Below, one piece after another: positions 44,855 to 56,262 of a stretch of DNA of 64,000 nucleotides. The notes under the pieces were generated by a model, which was given only the letters and a program-made list of their open reading frames with translations, searched no databases and was not told where the DNA came from. Source of the stretch: Amblyomma americanum (taxonomy: Eukaryota > Arthropoda > Arachnida > Ixodida > Ixodidae); the NCBI RefSeq assembly GCF_052857255.1, contig NW_027526485.1, forward strand, positions 1,798,001 to 1,862,000. Direction: 5' to 3'. The position numbers were made by a program, and so were the translations under genes. Within the stretch, counting starts at the first letter, position 1. Each line of letters starts with the position of its first letter.

Positions 44855-45625
44855 CATATTCAAATTCAAATTCACTTTATTTCTGGTAGAAAGCAAGTAT
44901 ACATCATGAGCAAGAGAGTTTAAAAGAGGATTATTCTACCAAGGAAGACGAGGCAAAAGGCGTTTCATCTACGCCTGACAAGGCCTCGCCTCCTGGCGAG
45001 ATACATTGCACTCTCTATGCTACAAAAGCCGTTGTAAAAAATATATTGTACCATTCATTACGTGTAGAAAACAGAAGCATTGTGAACAAGCATTATATGA
45101 AATTAAAACCGTAAGTACTACAAAAAACAAGAGAAATTTTCTTCAAAAAAAAGAAAAAAAAGAAAAAAGCTTACTTCACAACCTGTTAGTTATTATTGTG
45201 TCAGAAGGTAAGAACCGCAGTTGCATAAATATTTATCTCAACAAAAGATTAGCTCCTAACCAGAAAATTATTACAGAGTCAAAAGCCTGAAGAAGCAACA
45301 TTTGTATCGATATATTTCAAGAATCTAACAAGGAACACAGCAATACAAACGAAACACAAACCTAAATGAGATAACAAGGAGACAGGTCATTTTTTTTCTA
45401 CCAGGAGTACTTTTTTTATCCGTGCTTTATAAGTATACGGTGACTGTACATTCACTGCGATGTCAATAAGCTCTGGAAACAAATTTAAAAGGACAGGAAT
45501 CTGGTAGTCTAACGATTGTGTACCATAGGAAGTTCTGACTTTTTTCTTAACAAATGAATTTGCCCTAAAGTTATAGCCGCATTCTTGACGTCGGTACTTC
45601 CCAAGAAATCAATTTGCAAGACCTG
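44855..45625 (-). mobile_element. LINE 3' end, CR1/L2-like, minus strand
   Basis: Minus strand from 45,625: IDFLGKYRRQECGYNFRANS, then KVRTSYGTQSLDYQIPVLLN and LFPELIDIAVNVQSPYTYKA, ending in a basic stretch near 45,400. This is the last part of a non-LTR reverse transcriptase of the CR1/L2-like group. A 0.5-kb 3' UTR follows and ends in AAATTTGAATTTGAAT repeats at 44,858-44,875. 5' truncated. Confidence 0.65.
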
Positions 45626-45629
45626 ATGC

Positions 45630-46085
45630 ATGGAAGGTAACCTCGAAACAACAACTGTCGTCGCGCGCCCAGTCCGCCACAGAGGGCTACATACCTATAT
45701 TCTGGATGTCCTGGCGCTTCGCCACAAAGTGGACGTTGCTTTGACTCAATCAGACAGCGTGGGCTGCAATGGCATTGTGTATGATGCTTTTCATTTGTTT
45801 CTCTGCAAGGACTGCACTATATTTGACACCATCAAGGAGTGCTATCGCTTCGAGCAAATTGAAAGCTGCTGCATTCCGCAGCTGTTTTCTCGGCTTCCTA
45901 AAACAGTAGCAACCCCTTCCTTTGAGGACCAGCAGCTCCACCACGTCCACTCTTTGAAATGCCTGCCTTCGCAGACGCAGTCGCAAGGATTGTGTGACTT
46001 AAATTCGAGGCCTTTGTGCCTATCCCAGTCATATGTCTCTGCCTATCGTGTTGCTCATCCAGGCATTCGTGTAGAAAGAAGTTAG
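45630..46085 (+). other. Open frame of 151 codons, family unknown
   Basis: The frame starts at ATG 45,630 and runs to a TAG ending at 46,085, with a Cys-rich middle (LFLCKDCTIFDTIKECYRF) and no domain I recognise. It begins directly beside a truncated LINE, and the flanks show no splice sites. It could be transposon-derived or chance. Confidence 0.3.
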
Positions 46086-47699
46086 CAATTGGAACCTCAA
46101 TCCAGCAGTGTGTGTGATCTTGGTTGCTCAGCTGGCACTGAGGTTCCAACCACCAGTATCCACCCCCACTGTTTCTCCGGAATCCCGCAGACAACCGACA
46201 AAACCGCTTTTACTACTCTCACATAGGCTATATGGGCAGCTTTGGTAGTCCAAAAATTATGCTTAGTCTATGAAGGATATTGTAGTAAAGTGTTTCTGAT
46301 AAGACAAGCTGGAGCCCTATAAAGTGCATCAAAATTGCAGGGCAAATGGTTGCTATTGGACTTTGCCTCTATAAAAATTCTGCTACCATATCTGGACTCC
46401 ATCCCACGATCTTAAGCTTTTCTACTACTTGACATACACGGACAAAATTTATCGCTGAGGATAGTAGTTAGGCAAGACAACTGCACATATTAACTAGCCT
46501 GCACTCTTTCTACCTTCCTTCGATCCATCTTTTCTTTCCGGGAAGTATTTACTCATGAAAGAGATGACTAAAATCAATGATTTGCAAACTGACCAGCACA
46601 TGCTCATAGCAAATGCACCCTTGAGTTAATTTTTAATCTGTGATCTGGTTTGGCTCCACTGCGCAGCAAATTTAGCGAAGTATAGCCAAATTTTTGAGGG
46701 ACTAAAGTTTTTCATGTATTTCTGCCATGTTAATATGAAAATTTGCAGTGTAGACTATGGCAAAGTGGAAATTCACAGATCCTTTTAGTGTTAATTTATT
46801 CCCGCCATGTCACCATAGGCAATGATCAAGACAAAACCTCATTTCCCCCAGCCATATGTTTCCTTTCCTGTACATTGAAATTTTAATGAAAGTATGTATA
46901 AACGCAATGATGATGCCTTCATTTTATGTTTTGTGCTTTCCAATGCGAAAGTGGTCCGTCGATGCGCCTTACCATTTGTTACATTGTAAGAATGACTGTG
47001 AAGGAAACTTTCTATGCAGAATTTGCCATATCAAACGCCACCTTCAGCACGTATTCGTCGACTGAGTACAAATATGCAGTACCAGCTAGCTTACAGTACA
47101 TTACCATTCATACTAGAAAATACATATGTTACATGATGAGACGTCATTGTGCATCTTATTACCCGCTCAGCACTTCAGAAAGCATCAAATTACGATAAAT
47201 AAAATGACCTTCCTGGTGGCGCAGTTGGGCCTTCCAAAATTTTAACCAATTACAACTTCACTGCAAACTACTGTACACAGAAGTGACCTGAAAATTTTTT
47301 TGTGAGCATATTTATTGTTTTTTCTCACAATTATTTATTGCAGACAACTTGATTTATGAAGTTTTTTTGAGGAACCTAGTGTACATTATTAAGAAGCCAC
47401 AACTGTTTATAATATTTATTTTGCATACAGCAGAAACAGATCATTGTTTCGCTGCTGTCTTTATAACTTTTCCTTTATTTTTTGTTCACATCTATGTCAT
47501 TGCTTCGCAATGCCATTACCTTGATATGCCATTGCCAGCCTTATTCTAATATTCTTGATGGTTTGAAGGAGACTGCACATTGCAAATCTAGAAACTCACT
47601 GAAACACCCAGGTTAGGGAAGTAAATACTTAGGTATAATATATAGTTTGGCGCCAGCAGCTCTCGAGAAATATGGCTAGCTGTCTTGCGATCTATGACA
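46086..47699. other. No recognisable gene
   Basis: AT-rich sequence with short frames only. I see no repeat ends. Confidence 0.4.
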
Positions 47700-47877
47700 G
47701 TGTAGCGGCACTAAATTGCCATCATAAGTGTTGCGCCGTCTCGGCTTGCAACACGAGCTAGCTCCGGCTGCGCGGAGCCACGCGCTATGGAAAATAAGAG
47801 CAGTTTCACACCTGGTTCTTAGCTTATTTTCTTCGTCCGCGTCGCACTCGTCTAATTTGTAGGGGTCTCTACAGTCT
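47700..47877 (+). repeat. Possible solo LTR
   Basis: A GC-richer block starting TGTAGCGGC and ending GTCTCTACA, so it has 5-bp inverted ends TGTAG/CTACA. Length and composition suit an LTR. The flanks (GACAG left, GTCTC right) show no target duplication, which weakens the call. Confidence 0.3.
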
Positions 47878-48195
47878 CCGCCGCCCTAAACTATATAGAG
47901 ACGGACCCTCCAGCACACCTGTCACAGTGGTTCTCTTGGATAAATTTTAACACATAATATGATTCACATTTCCGTTTTCTATACTGCGTGGACATCACTG
48001 AGTACATTCTGAATATAAGGTGTGAACTAGCCTCTAAGAACATTAATTTTCATGCAATTGAGTGCTGCAAACTGAGCTGTTCATTCTGCAATTTTGCCAT
48101 GCTTAGTATGCTTATATTATTTTTTTGTAATAATCTACTTAATCTGATTAGCATCTGCCGAGCAGTGTTTCTAAGCACCTCATGCTATTATAGGA

Positions 48196-48533
48196 ACAAT
48201 GAATAACTGCGCAAAAAGGATGGGACAAGAGAGAAGAATCATACAAAAAGAGCGTGAAGTTATCGAAGCCTTAAAAATCACGAGATTAGGGCCTGACAAA
48301 TGTGTTAGCCAGGCTTCCATACACCTGTACCGCGAGGGGTTGGAGATTCTTGGTTTGACGTGATGATTATGGCTTTTGTCTTTGCGGTTGGTGCGCATGC
48401 GCTTTGTTGCCGAAGGAAGGAGGCGTTGGTGCAATAAACCAGTTGTTAGTCTGCGCTTGCCTCGTGTGATTCTTCTCTCTTGTCCCGTCCTTTTGGTGCA
48501 GTTATTCATTGTCTCCATAATTTCGTACCAACT
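48196..48533. mobile_element. PLE-derived fold-back element
   Basis: ACAATGAATAACTGCGCAAA..AGAGAGAAGAATCA at 48,196-48,241 recurs inverted at 48,467-48,512 with few changes. The region before the right arm (CAATAAACCAGTTG, then GTGCGCTTGCCTC-like sequence) and the ACCAACTAG just outside it resemble the terminal region of the PLE at 51.4-53.5 kb. No coding sequence remains; about 0.34 kb. Confidence 0.55.
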
Positions 48534-49049
48534 AGCCCCTCACCGCACTCTTTTAGATTACACCTCATGCTGCAGTGAAAGTAGCAGTAATCATCTGCGC
48601 CACCCCAAGTGGCATCCTATCCATTTCTGTTCATCTGTTGTTTTTGTTCAGTTGCTGGGCTATCATTGCGGCATATTTAACACACAAATTTTGTCAGCTC
48701 TGATTGCTCATTAAAAATTTGAGTAGTGGAGTACACGTCTTGTTGACAACTAGAAAAGACTGAAAAATCACAGCTGAATTGAGATCATGCTACAGATTTC
48801 TGAATTATTATTCTGTGCATTGACTTAATGGCTTACCGTGTCAACTGTTGACGAAGATATGACCGTTATGTAACATCTTTGCGGAGAGTTAGTGCATGAT
48901 CCTGCAAACTGCCCGGATTCTGCAAATAGTATGCAAAATGATTTCCTTACCCCATACAAAGCAAACACAGTTAACAAAATTTGCACTTTGGCGTTTGAGC
49001 GAGGAGCTTGCTACAAATTGGTGTTTCAGTCAATCTAACATCCTAAATG
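48534..49049. other. No recognisable gene
   Basis: AT-rich, no content recognised. Confidence 0.4.
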
Positions 49050-50040
49050 ATCGTAGGCAAGCCCAACTTGGGCGGCCCCTGTGATACCCCAGTGGATGCC
49101 ACAAGGGCTCTGCACGGGCTATACAAGCTGGGCTGAGGCCCTATAATACACGCATAGGGTCTCGGTGAAGTAGCTGGGCTGCCTGCAGAAAGAACGCGGG
49201 CAGGCCCAACTTGCATGGCCCACTTAATACCCTTGCGGGTCTCACATGGGTCCTGGAGGGGCAAACCGGTGCATGTTTCCATGTAATACACATACATGGC
49301 GCTTTGGTAGGTATATGCTTGGGCTAACTTGGTGTGGACCAGCGCTGTGGGATGATAGGCGGAATGCCGAAGTTGGGCTTTCCCCTAGTTTTCCTGCACT
49401 GAGCCCAACTCGTTTTCAAGTTTGAATTGTTGCTGGCAAGGGACATATGCGGGCTGAACTTGGCAGCATGGCTCACATTGCCCCATAATTACCAATATGG
49501 GGCCCTAGTTGGCTTCTCATGGGCCAGCCCAAATTGTCTGCCCACATGATGCCCACAAGGGTCCAAGCTGGGCACAAGATGGGCTGTCCAAATTAGGGCT
49601 GCCCGTCATGTTTCTCTGTATAGCCCAGTTCTGCATCAAATCAGCCCGATCATAGCCGCTTAAGGCCCCATTCGGGTTCTTTTGGGGATGAAAACAAGTT
49701 TAGCCCCTTTAAAGCCCATGTTGGACCAATTGTGGTGATAGGCGGGCTGCCCAAGTTGGGCTTGGCCCCAGTTTTCTTGCACTGAGCCCAACTCGTTTTC
49801 AAGTTTGCCCTAATGTTGCCGGGAAGGAACCTGTGCGGGCTGAACTTGGCAGCTTGGGCTCACATTGCCCCAAAATTACCAATATGGGGCCCTAATTGGC
49901 TTGTCATGGGCCAGCCCAAATTGTCATTGCCCACATGATGCCCGCAAGGGTCCAAGCTGGGTTAAAAATGGGTTTCCCAAGCCCACGATGCCCACATGGG
50001 GCCCAGATGGGCCCTAAACGCTGTGCTACTTGGGTCGTTA
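49050..50040. repeat. GGGC/GCCC-rich array with a 383-bp tandem unit
   Basis: The segment from about 49,350 recurs from about 49,735: ACTGAGCCCAACTCGTTTTC, TGCGGGCTGAACTTGGCAGC, CTCACATTGCCCCA, ACCAATATGGGGCCCTA and CATGGGCCAGCCCAAATTGT occur in both at a spacing of 383 bp. Shorter AAGTTGGGC and GGGCTGCCC motifs fill the flanks. Composition and motifs match the 48-bp array at 14 kb. Confidence 0.75.
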
Positions 50041-51412
50041 TCAGTACGAGGGCAACACTTGTGTGTAACTGGAGCGATCGGTAGCTAAGCAGGCAGCGGT
50101 ATGTAGAGGACGATTTTTCGAAACCTGTGTGAGGGCAGGTTGCACCCTGCGAGCAAAGGATATGTGCAATTTCATTCTTTTGTGCTAGGCTCATGTTTTC
50201 TTTTTTTTTTTTTGCTGTCTGAAAGCGAAGTAATGCTTTGATGCTGAGAAGGTGGATGTTCGTCGTGGCATCGAGCATTCGACGGCACCCGGCGCGCTTG
50301 TTTATTCTACCTGCATGCACCTTTTTAGAAATGCTGAATTGATTGTAGCGCTGGTAACATTTTTTTATGTCACTGTTAGTTTCAAGCCAAAGGTGCACAA
50401 CTAATAGGATTGGAAACACACTTCACACGATATAAAACAGCCGAAAACAGGAAGCAGTTGTTGAATTGGTCAACAGGATGTCGAGATCCCTTAACTGTGT
50501 GCGTGGTGAGGGGTTCCAAATGATATAGCCACAATGGTATGGGATTGAATTATCTCTAATCGCCGACTCGACTTGACTGTACTCCCCGACTCCTGCAAAT
50601 ATTCCAGGTTTCGAGCTCCTCGAAGAGCACATGGCCGGTCACTGGCAGTGAGTTCTTCTTTGGTTAAAGCGATATGTGATGATCATGATACTGACAAGTG
50701 GCTTGCGACTTGCCTCGAATAACCATTCTCTTAGCCGACATGAAAGTAGTTTTGTCTGAAATTCGGCCGACATCTGTTTTGTACATCCAATTTCTTACTG
50801 ACTAAAGCTCAGCGGAAGGACTTTGTATTTTTATGTTATTAAAGCGCATCGATAGAGTCATACTTCGTTAACAGTCATTATTTTCGGATTAGATTCAGCA
50901 TCAACCGCTTCAGTTTTTACCAGTACAGCCACGTTTCCATGGCACATGCAGAAAAAAATACTCACGGGGGAGAAAAGATGTTCAAATGCGCCCAGAGCAT
51001 ACCGGCGTTTTAGGGTTGAAGGATATGTTAAAAGCGGAATACGCACTGCGATACTACAGAAGGACAATACAGACGGACAAGCCATTCTCAAGAGGGGCTA
51101 GTGCTAGTTCACAGGAGCCTGGATCCGACGCGGCAATGCTTCATTCTATTTCTTTAGGAAAATGCACCGCCACAAAAGGCAACACGCCGACGTGCTATAC
51201 CGCTCCTACCGAAATGACCTTTTTATCGGCTTCGCTGATACACGGCCGTATCACGTGACTCATCAGCACCAGTGGGTTCAATACGTGCTGTTATCTAATA
51301 CAGTGAAGAAAAGGTAACATGAAAATAATATATATTATCAAGGTTTCTTCGGTGCAATAAAAACAAGCGCCCCTTTTATCTTTGGTTGCTTTCTTCAGGC
51401 TTCGAACGCAGT

Positions 51413-51423
51413 AAGTTCAGCTT
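51413..51423 (+). repeat. Left target-site duplication of the PLE (AAGTTCAGCTT)
   Basis: AAGTTCAGCTT here and at 53,482-53,492 flank the PLE. The right arm of the inverted duplication has a single copy (63,111-63,121, as AAGCCGAACTT), the empty site. Confidence 0.9.
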
Positions 51424-51624
51424 TGACATTTTCAGAAGCGCTAAAACACCGAGGACGCAGAGGGAACAGACAGGGACGAGCGCTACTTCCAACTGTTTAT
51501 TTCGTAAAACCGCAAGTGCTTTAAACAGTTCTCGAACGCTTTTATGACACGGCTGTAAACTACACGTGCGAGAATACACAGTATAGCTACCGAGACTAAA
51601 AGAACCTAGGAGATAAGTGCACGA

Positions 51625-52881
51625 TTACGTTGATACCCTGAGGAAGGCAAGTTCTTTTTTTGACAATGAAATGGACGGTGAGCTTACACAAGTGCTACCC
51701 AGTGATGCTATGTTCTGTGCTTCTATAATCTCTCGGGTTAGTTGATCACGACTACGTCCGATGATGTGGCACTGATTTAACAATGGAGCACAATTGCGGC
51801 ACTTACTGCAGTGAATGGCTAGGTTGCTTCCGAAGGAATTTTTAACATTGTTGTTGTGCTGGCGTAGCCGGTCATTGAGACAACAGCCCGTTTGCCGAAC
51901 ATACTTTTTGCCACAAGATAGAGGGATGCAGTACACAACACAGTCTACACAGTCCACGTACGCTGTTTGGTGTTTGGTACCACATAATTGTTTGACAGAA
52001 GAGTAGGGTTTCGTCAGCTTGCAAAGCTTGTTTAGCTTGTTAGGGGCCGTGAAAACAACTCTAACATCTGCTTTCTGCGCTACCTTTTTTGGGTTGTGTG
52101 AAACAGTGTGCACGTAAGGGAGCACAGCAACCTTTTTTCTCTCACTAGACTTATTTGCGATTTCGTCGCGACCGTTCAGGTTCCTAAGGACGCGTTCTGC
52201 TACCGAGATCTGAAGTGGAACCGGGTAACCAGCGGCGGATAACCGGTTCACTTGTTTATGAAAACTACGGGGCATGCAGTGGTGGCAAGATTTCGTCAAC
52301 GCATTCCTGAAACAAAGTGCAATCACTCCTCGCTTAACCAGCTTAGAGTGGGCGGAGCGGAAAGCTAAGAGGGGTTTATTGCCGCGAGGTTCGTAGCTCC
52401 AGCAAACGTGGTTGTCGGTGAGTGAGAAGTTTATATCAAGGAAGCGGATTTCCCCGCCAGATGGTAGTTCATGGGTTAGTTTTAGTGGGCTGAGATTATT
52501 CTGGAAGGCTACTAAAGTCTGGCTAGCTTCGTGTTGAAGGGATTTCTGGTCACAGTCAATAAAAACTAAAAAATCATCCACAAATCTAAACACCTTAAAA
52601 TCCTTTGACCCCTCCAGGTACCGCTGGAGGGCTCTGTCATGGTAGCTTAAAAACAGATCGCTGAGCACCGGTGCTATACAGGAGCCTATACATACACCTT
52701 CCTTTTGTAGGAAGGGTTGGTTGTTCCAGGAAATAAAAGTATTTTTCAGGTAAAACTGCAAAAGTTCAAGAAAGCCACTACATGAAACCCCGGCATCATT
52801 TTGTAAGGGGACAACACCGAAGTGGTCGATGCTGTCTTGAACATATTCTAGTAAAGAAGCATGTGGCAGTGAGTCAAACAA
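51625..52881 (-). CDS. PLE reverse transcriptase (palm onward) fused to GIY-YIG endonuclease
   Basis: 418 codons. Residues 1-110 are the reverse transcriptase palm: GVCIGSCIAPVLSDLFL at 62-78 and the catalytic FVDDF at 100-104. Thumb and linker follow (SPLKLTHELPSGGEIRFLDI, then SAHSKLVKRGV), and the GIY-YIG nuclease is at 314-390: CVVYCIP at 314-320, then YVRQTG at 327-332, where the Gly of the YIG strand is Arg, and a Glu-containing helix LTREIIEAQN. The N-terminal fingers are missing because the element is 5' truncated at 52,873. The inverted partial copy (52,912-53,244) encodes the same nuclease segment with YVGQTG, the expected residue. One open frame, so recent, but probably not functional. 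Confidence 0.85.
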   Translation of the reverse strand: MFDSLPHASLLEYVQDSIDHFGVVPLQNDAGVSCSGFLELLQFYLKNTFISWNNQPFLQKEGVCIGSCIAPVLSDLFLSYHDRALQRYLEGSKDFKVFRFVDDFLVFIDCDQKSLQHEASQTLVAFQNNLSPLKLTHELPSGGEIRFLDINFSLTDNHVCWSYEPRGNKPLLAFRSAHSKLVKRGVIALCFRNALTKSCHHCMPRSFHKQVNRLSAAGYPVPLQISVAERVLRNLNGRDEIANKSSERKKVAVLPYVHTVSHNPKKVAQKADVRVVFTAPNKLNKLCKLTKPYSSVKQLCGTKHQTAYVDCVDCVVYCIPLSCGKKYVRQTGCCLNDRLRQHNNNVKNSFGSNLAIHCSKCRNCAPLLNQCHIIGRSRDQLTREIIEAQNIASLGSTCVSSPSISLSKKELAFLRVST

Positions 52882-53445
52882 TTATGTGGTACCAAACATC
52901 AAACAGCGTACGTGGACTGTGTAGACTGTGTTGTGTACTGCATCCCTCTATCTTGTGGCAAAAAGTATGTTGGGCAAACGGGCTGTTGTCTCAATGACCG
53001 GCTACGCCAGCACAACAACAATGTTAAAAATTCCTTCGGAAGCAACCTAGCCATTCACTGCAGTAAGTGCCGCAATTGTGCTCCATTGTTAAATCAGTGC
53101 CACATCATCGGACGTAGTCGTGATCAACTAACCCGAGAGATTATAGAAGCACAGAACATAGCATCACTGGGTAGCCCTTCTGTAAGCTCACCGTCCATTT
53201 CATTGTCAAAAAAAGAACTTGCCTTCCTCAGGGTATCAACGTAATCGTGCACTTATCTCCTTGGTTCTTTTAGTCTCGGTAGCTATACTGTGCATTCTCG
53301 CACGTGTAGTTTACTGCCGTGTCATAAAAGCGTTCGCGAACTGTTTAAAGCACTTGCGGTTTTACGAAATAAACAGTTGGAAGTAGCGCTCGTCCCTGTC
53401 TGTTCCCTCTGCGTCCTCGGTGTTTTAGCGCTTCTGAAAATGTCA
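52873..53445 (+). repeat. Inverted terminal copy within the PLE
   Basis: Reverse complement of 51,424-51,995 with few changes. It includes a 110-codon frame (52,912-53,244) carrying the GIY-YIG segment with an intact YVGQTG motif. Confidence 0.9.
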
Positions 53446-53510
53446 AATCTGCACCAACTAGCCCGATCCGCTACCCTTCTGAAGTTCAGCTTCAAACGTC
53501 TGTTATGATT

Positions 53511-53742
53511 TATGGTTTAGGAGGTTTAACGTCCCAAAGTGACTGAGGTTATGAGAGACGCCGTAGTGAAGGGCTCACGAATTTTTGACCACCTGGGGTT
53601 CTTTAACGTGCACTGACATCGCACAGTACACGGACCTCTAGAATTTCGCCTGCATCGAAATTCGACAGCCGCGGCAGGGATCGAACCCGCGTCTTTTGGA
53701 CCAGCAGGCGAGCGCCATAACCACTCAGCCACCGCGGCGGCT
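53511..53742 (-). mobile_element. tRNA-derived SINE in the left arm
   Basis: Minus strand: GCCGCCGCGGTGGCTGAGTGG (A box), GGTTCGATCCC (B box), GAAATTCTAGAGGTCCGTGT, GCGATGTCAGTGCACGTTAA, CCCCAGGTGGTCAAAAATTC, and an end in CCTCCTAAACCATAA. Complete in this arm; its head is missing in the right arm. Confidence 0.9.
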
Positions 53743-55332
53743 CCAAACGTCGCTTAATCACTGTCCATTGCAAATAACTGTGGCTTTCCGAAGCGCATGG
53801 AGCTTCTGCTATTCAGTACAGGACAAAGGCAGAGGCAATCGAATAAATGCTGCACCAACAAACGAAAATAGTTAAGAACAGCTTTGACTTTATTGCTATG
53901 TAGTCAAGTTCTCACTCAGGTTTCTCGCTTAGGTAATAATCCATGACCCATGATTAGAATCCATGATACAGTATCGAGTATCCTGGGCTTGTTACTGATA
54001 TATTTTTCAGGAGTACAATTCTTTATGGAATCGGCTTACGGTATTGAAAGCAGTTTTTTTTACGTATCGCGCCCAGTACTTCATCAAGGAATGCGTGTGC
54101 TGAAAGAAAGCATCGCAAGCAGGGAATTTTATCAAGAAAGAACTTAACGTGCACTTGTCCCTAGGCATGCGTATAATACAGCGCGGGAATACCGCACCTA
54201 TGTAAAGAAGACAGACAAGCTACCGCCAGCAATGTGCAGCTAGTTGCTTAATAGTGGCCCGAAAATCGGTTTTTATCAATATTGAAGAAATAAAAAAAAT
54301 TAGTTCCAATAAATTACATCACTTGAGCTTATAAAAGCAATATACTTTAAAGTTTCCTTTTTTTCTGTGGAAGGTGCAGGGCAACAGGCTTGTACAGCAT
54401 GACCCATTGGCGAAGCGAATTATACTAACGCTTCACTAGCATTTTCCAGGCTAGGGTTGTTTGCAAGAAATTTTCGACGAAATTAACGGCTCAGCATGAA
54501 AACAAAGTTTAATAACGATATGAACAAAACTTGTAAAAGACTTTTGAACAAACTGAGGTGCTGTATTTACAGAGATGGGCCCTTTGGTAAATTTTGGAAA
54601 TAGCTCAATTAAGGTTAGCCTTCATGCAGCGTCACATTTCGGTTCTTGTGGACCCCAGTAGGCGGAGACACGTGAAATGCAAAGCAGCATGGGCGTGACC
54701 TTGCAGTGGCAGGAGGGGGGAAATTCGAGCCGTTCGCATTAGCAGGAGTACCCAGCCGCTCCGAAACCGTTACGCGCTCGAGCGGCTTTTAAGTGTCGGG
54801 AAGCCCTCAATTCAAGCTGAAGGACCAGGCGGGACCAGGACACCAAGGAGGAAATTCTGAGGAGACCAGGTGTGAGTACCGCAGCTTTTCACAGCTCACT
54901 TACCTTCGCGTCGTTTGGGTTCCACTTGCGGCCTAGAGCCTTCGAGTTGCTGCGCAATTTTGTAGGAAGAAATAACATCCACAGTTACGAACTGCGTGGA
55001 AAAGGCTGCAAAAAACGGAGGAAGAGTCCTGAAACATGCGTCACCATTTTATTTTATGACTCGTGTTTGAAGTACTCTACCGTCAACTCAATGCATGCTC
55101 TAAACCTGTGGCGGCAAGAGTAAGAGAAACAATCAAAGCTCTTTCGCGTGCACCCGCTATAATTATCATGTTTAATACCGCCGTCGCCATCGTCCGAACC
55201 AGTAAAAGCTTGCCCGCTACTGTGAAGCGCGTAGTTCGCAAGTGGGACTGCCTGAATCGTTGCACCTATCGGAAATAAAGTGAGAATAAAATTAAAAGCT
55301 GACAAATATCGAGTCTTGTAGAAAATAATAAT
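53743..55332. other. Unclassified part of the left arm
   Basis: No gene recognised. Around 54,670-54,870 a GC-richer block ends in GAGGAGACCAGGTGTGAGTACC, a possible splice donor, but no linked exon is visible. Short frames here recur in the right arm only because the DNA is duplicated. Confidence 0.4.
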
Positions 55333-56262
55333 TGAGGAGAACGCATACAGTTTTGTAGTGCACCGGTGACTCGAACCTAAGTGATGAATGGGTGCGTAAA
55401 ACCCGCATTGCTTTAAGGTGTGAAAGTAAAAGTGCGTTTGTTGATACTACAATAATTGAAGCCGATGTCGAGTGAGCCGCATCAAACCACGCATTTTTTT
55501 CTGTTAGGTAAACGCGCCTATGTTTTTCTTTTCGCTGTGGATGGACAAGAGAAAATTTCATGCTATACAGACGTTTTTATTTCTATAATGTACTGGATCA
55601 CACCAAGAGTAGAAAAGCCTTTCGATTTGGTCAACGACTACGTAAGCACTGGGTGGGGTGTTAACATTGGCAATATTAAAACCCAATTTATTCAGCCATC
55701 GCGTGCCAGCTTACACAAATATTGTGCGAATAAATGTTGAGACAGGTAAGAACAAGGTTTAAAATGGGGTGTGTTAAGAAGTAACTTCAACGAATGTTAT
55801 AAGAGATACGCGTTATCTCGAATTGGTTTTCCTTCCACTTGCGCAATCCAGGAATTTTGAAACCCGCCGAGTCCTATCATTAGCCAAGAATACCTATGCT
55901 AGGGTAGTAGTACAGTCCATCCTCACGATAGCTGAAGTATTGACGTCGACATAAGAGAAATAACTAAGGAATGACGATTCTTGTTGGAAGCTCGGCTAAC
56001 ACTGGCTATAACGAATCTGCGGCTATCATGAAGGAATCACTGGTCCCTATTGTCTTCGCTATGAGGTTGACTGTATTTTCTTTATACCCCAGTGCGATTA
56101 CGAAAGTAGAAGAAGTGGTTGAGACCAATCTATTCAGTATTTTCGGCGGCAACGTAGTTTCTGTTATTTGTTTTCACAGCAATTTAAAAAAAAAAAGATT
56201 GTAGAATATCAAAGAGATCTCGTGCACTATGCGCTACAGTACTGCAGCCTGCGAAACCGAGT
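55333..56262 (+). repeat. Dispersed repeat D, copy 2 (left arm)
   Basis: Matches 748-1,691 and, inverted, the right arm at about 60,890-61,817. The copies at 55 and 61 kb are nearly identical because of the inverted duplication; the one at 1 kb is much older. Confidence 0.7.
55913..56073 (+). mobile_element. Small Tigger-like MITE nested in repeat D
   Basis: Ends CAGTCCATCCTCACGATAGC and, inverted, CAGTCAACCTCATAGC, flanked by TA on both sides (55,911-55,912 and 56,074-56,075). 161 bp. The TA target and CAGT..CCTC ends are those of pogo/Tigger-related MITEs. Confidence 0.6.

Larger units (their letters stand above)
51424..53481 (-). mobile_element. Penelope-like element with 0.57-kb inverted termini
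   Basis: The element is read on the minus strand and contains the second half of a PLE polyprotein. Its 3' region (51,424-51,995) is repeated in inverted orientation at about 52,873-53,445, meeting the polymerase part at 52,873 through a shared GTCAAACA. An extra 36 bases (53,446-53,481), including ACCAACTAG, lie outside the right repeat. Target duplications of 11 bp flank it. Inverted or tandem terminal repeats from partial copies are a known trait of PLEs. Confidence 0.9.

Noticed and set aside
47700..47877. Complete solo LTR
   Set aside because: Terminal TGTAG/CTACA is suggestive, but no matching target duplication is visible; kept only as a low-confidence repeat.
50986..51258. 90-codon frame from an ATG, present again at 63,276-63,548
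   Set aside because: Conservation between the two is explained by the inverted duplication; there is no domain, and an overlapping antisense frame is equally conserved.
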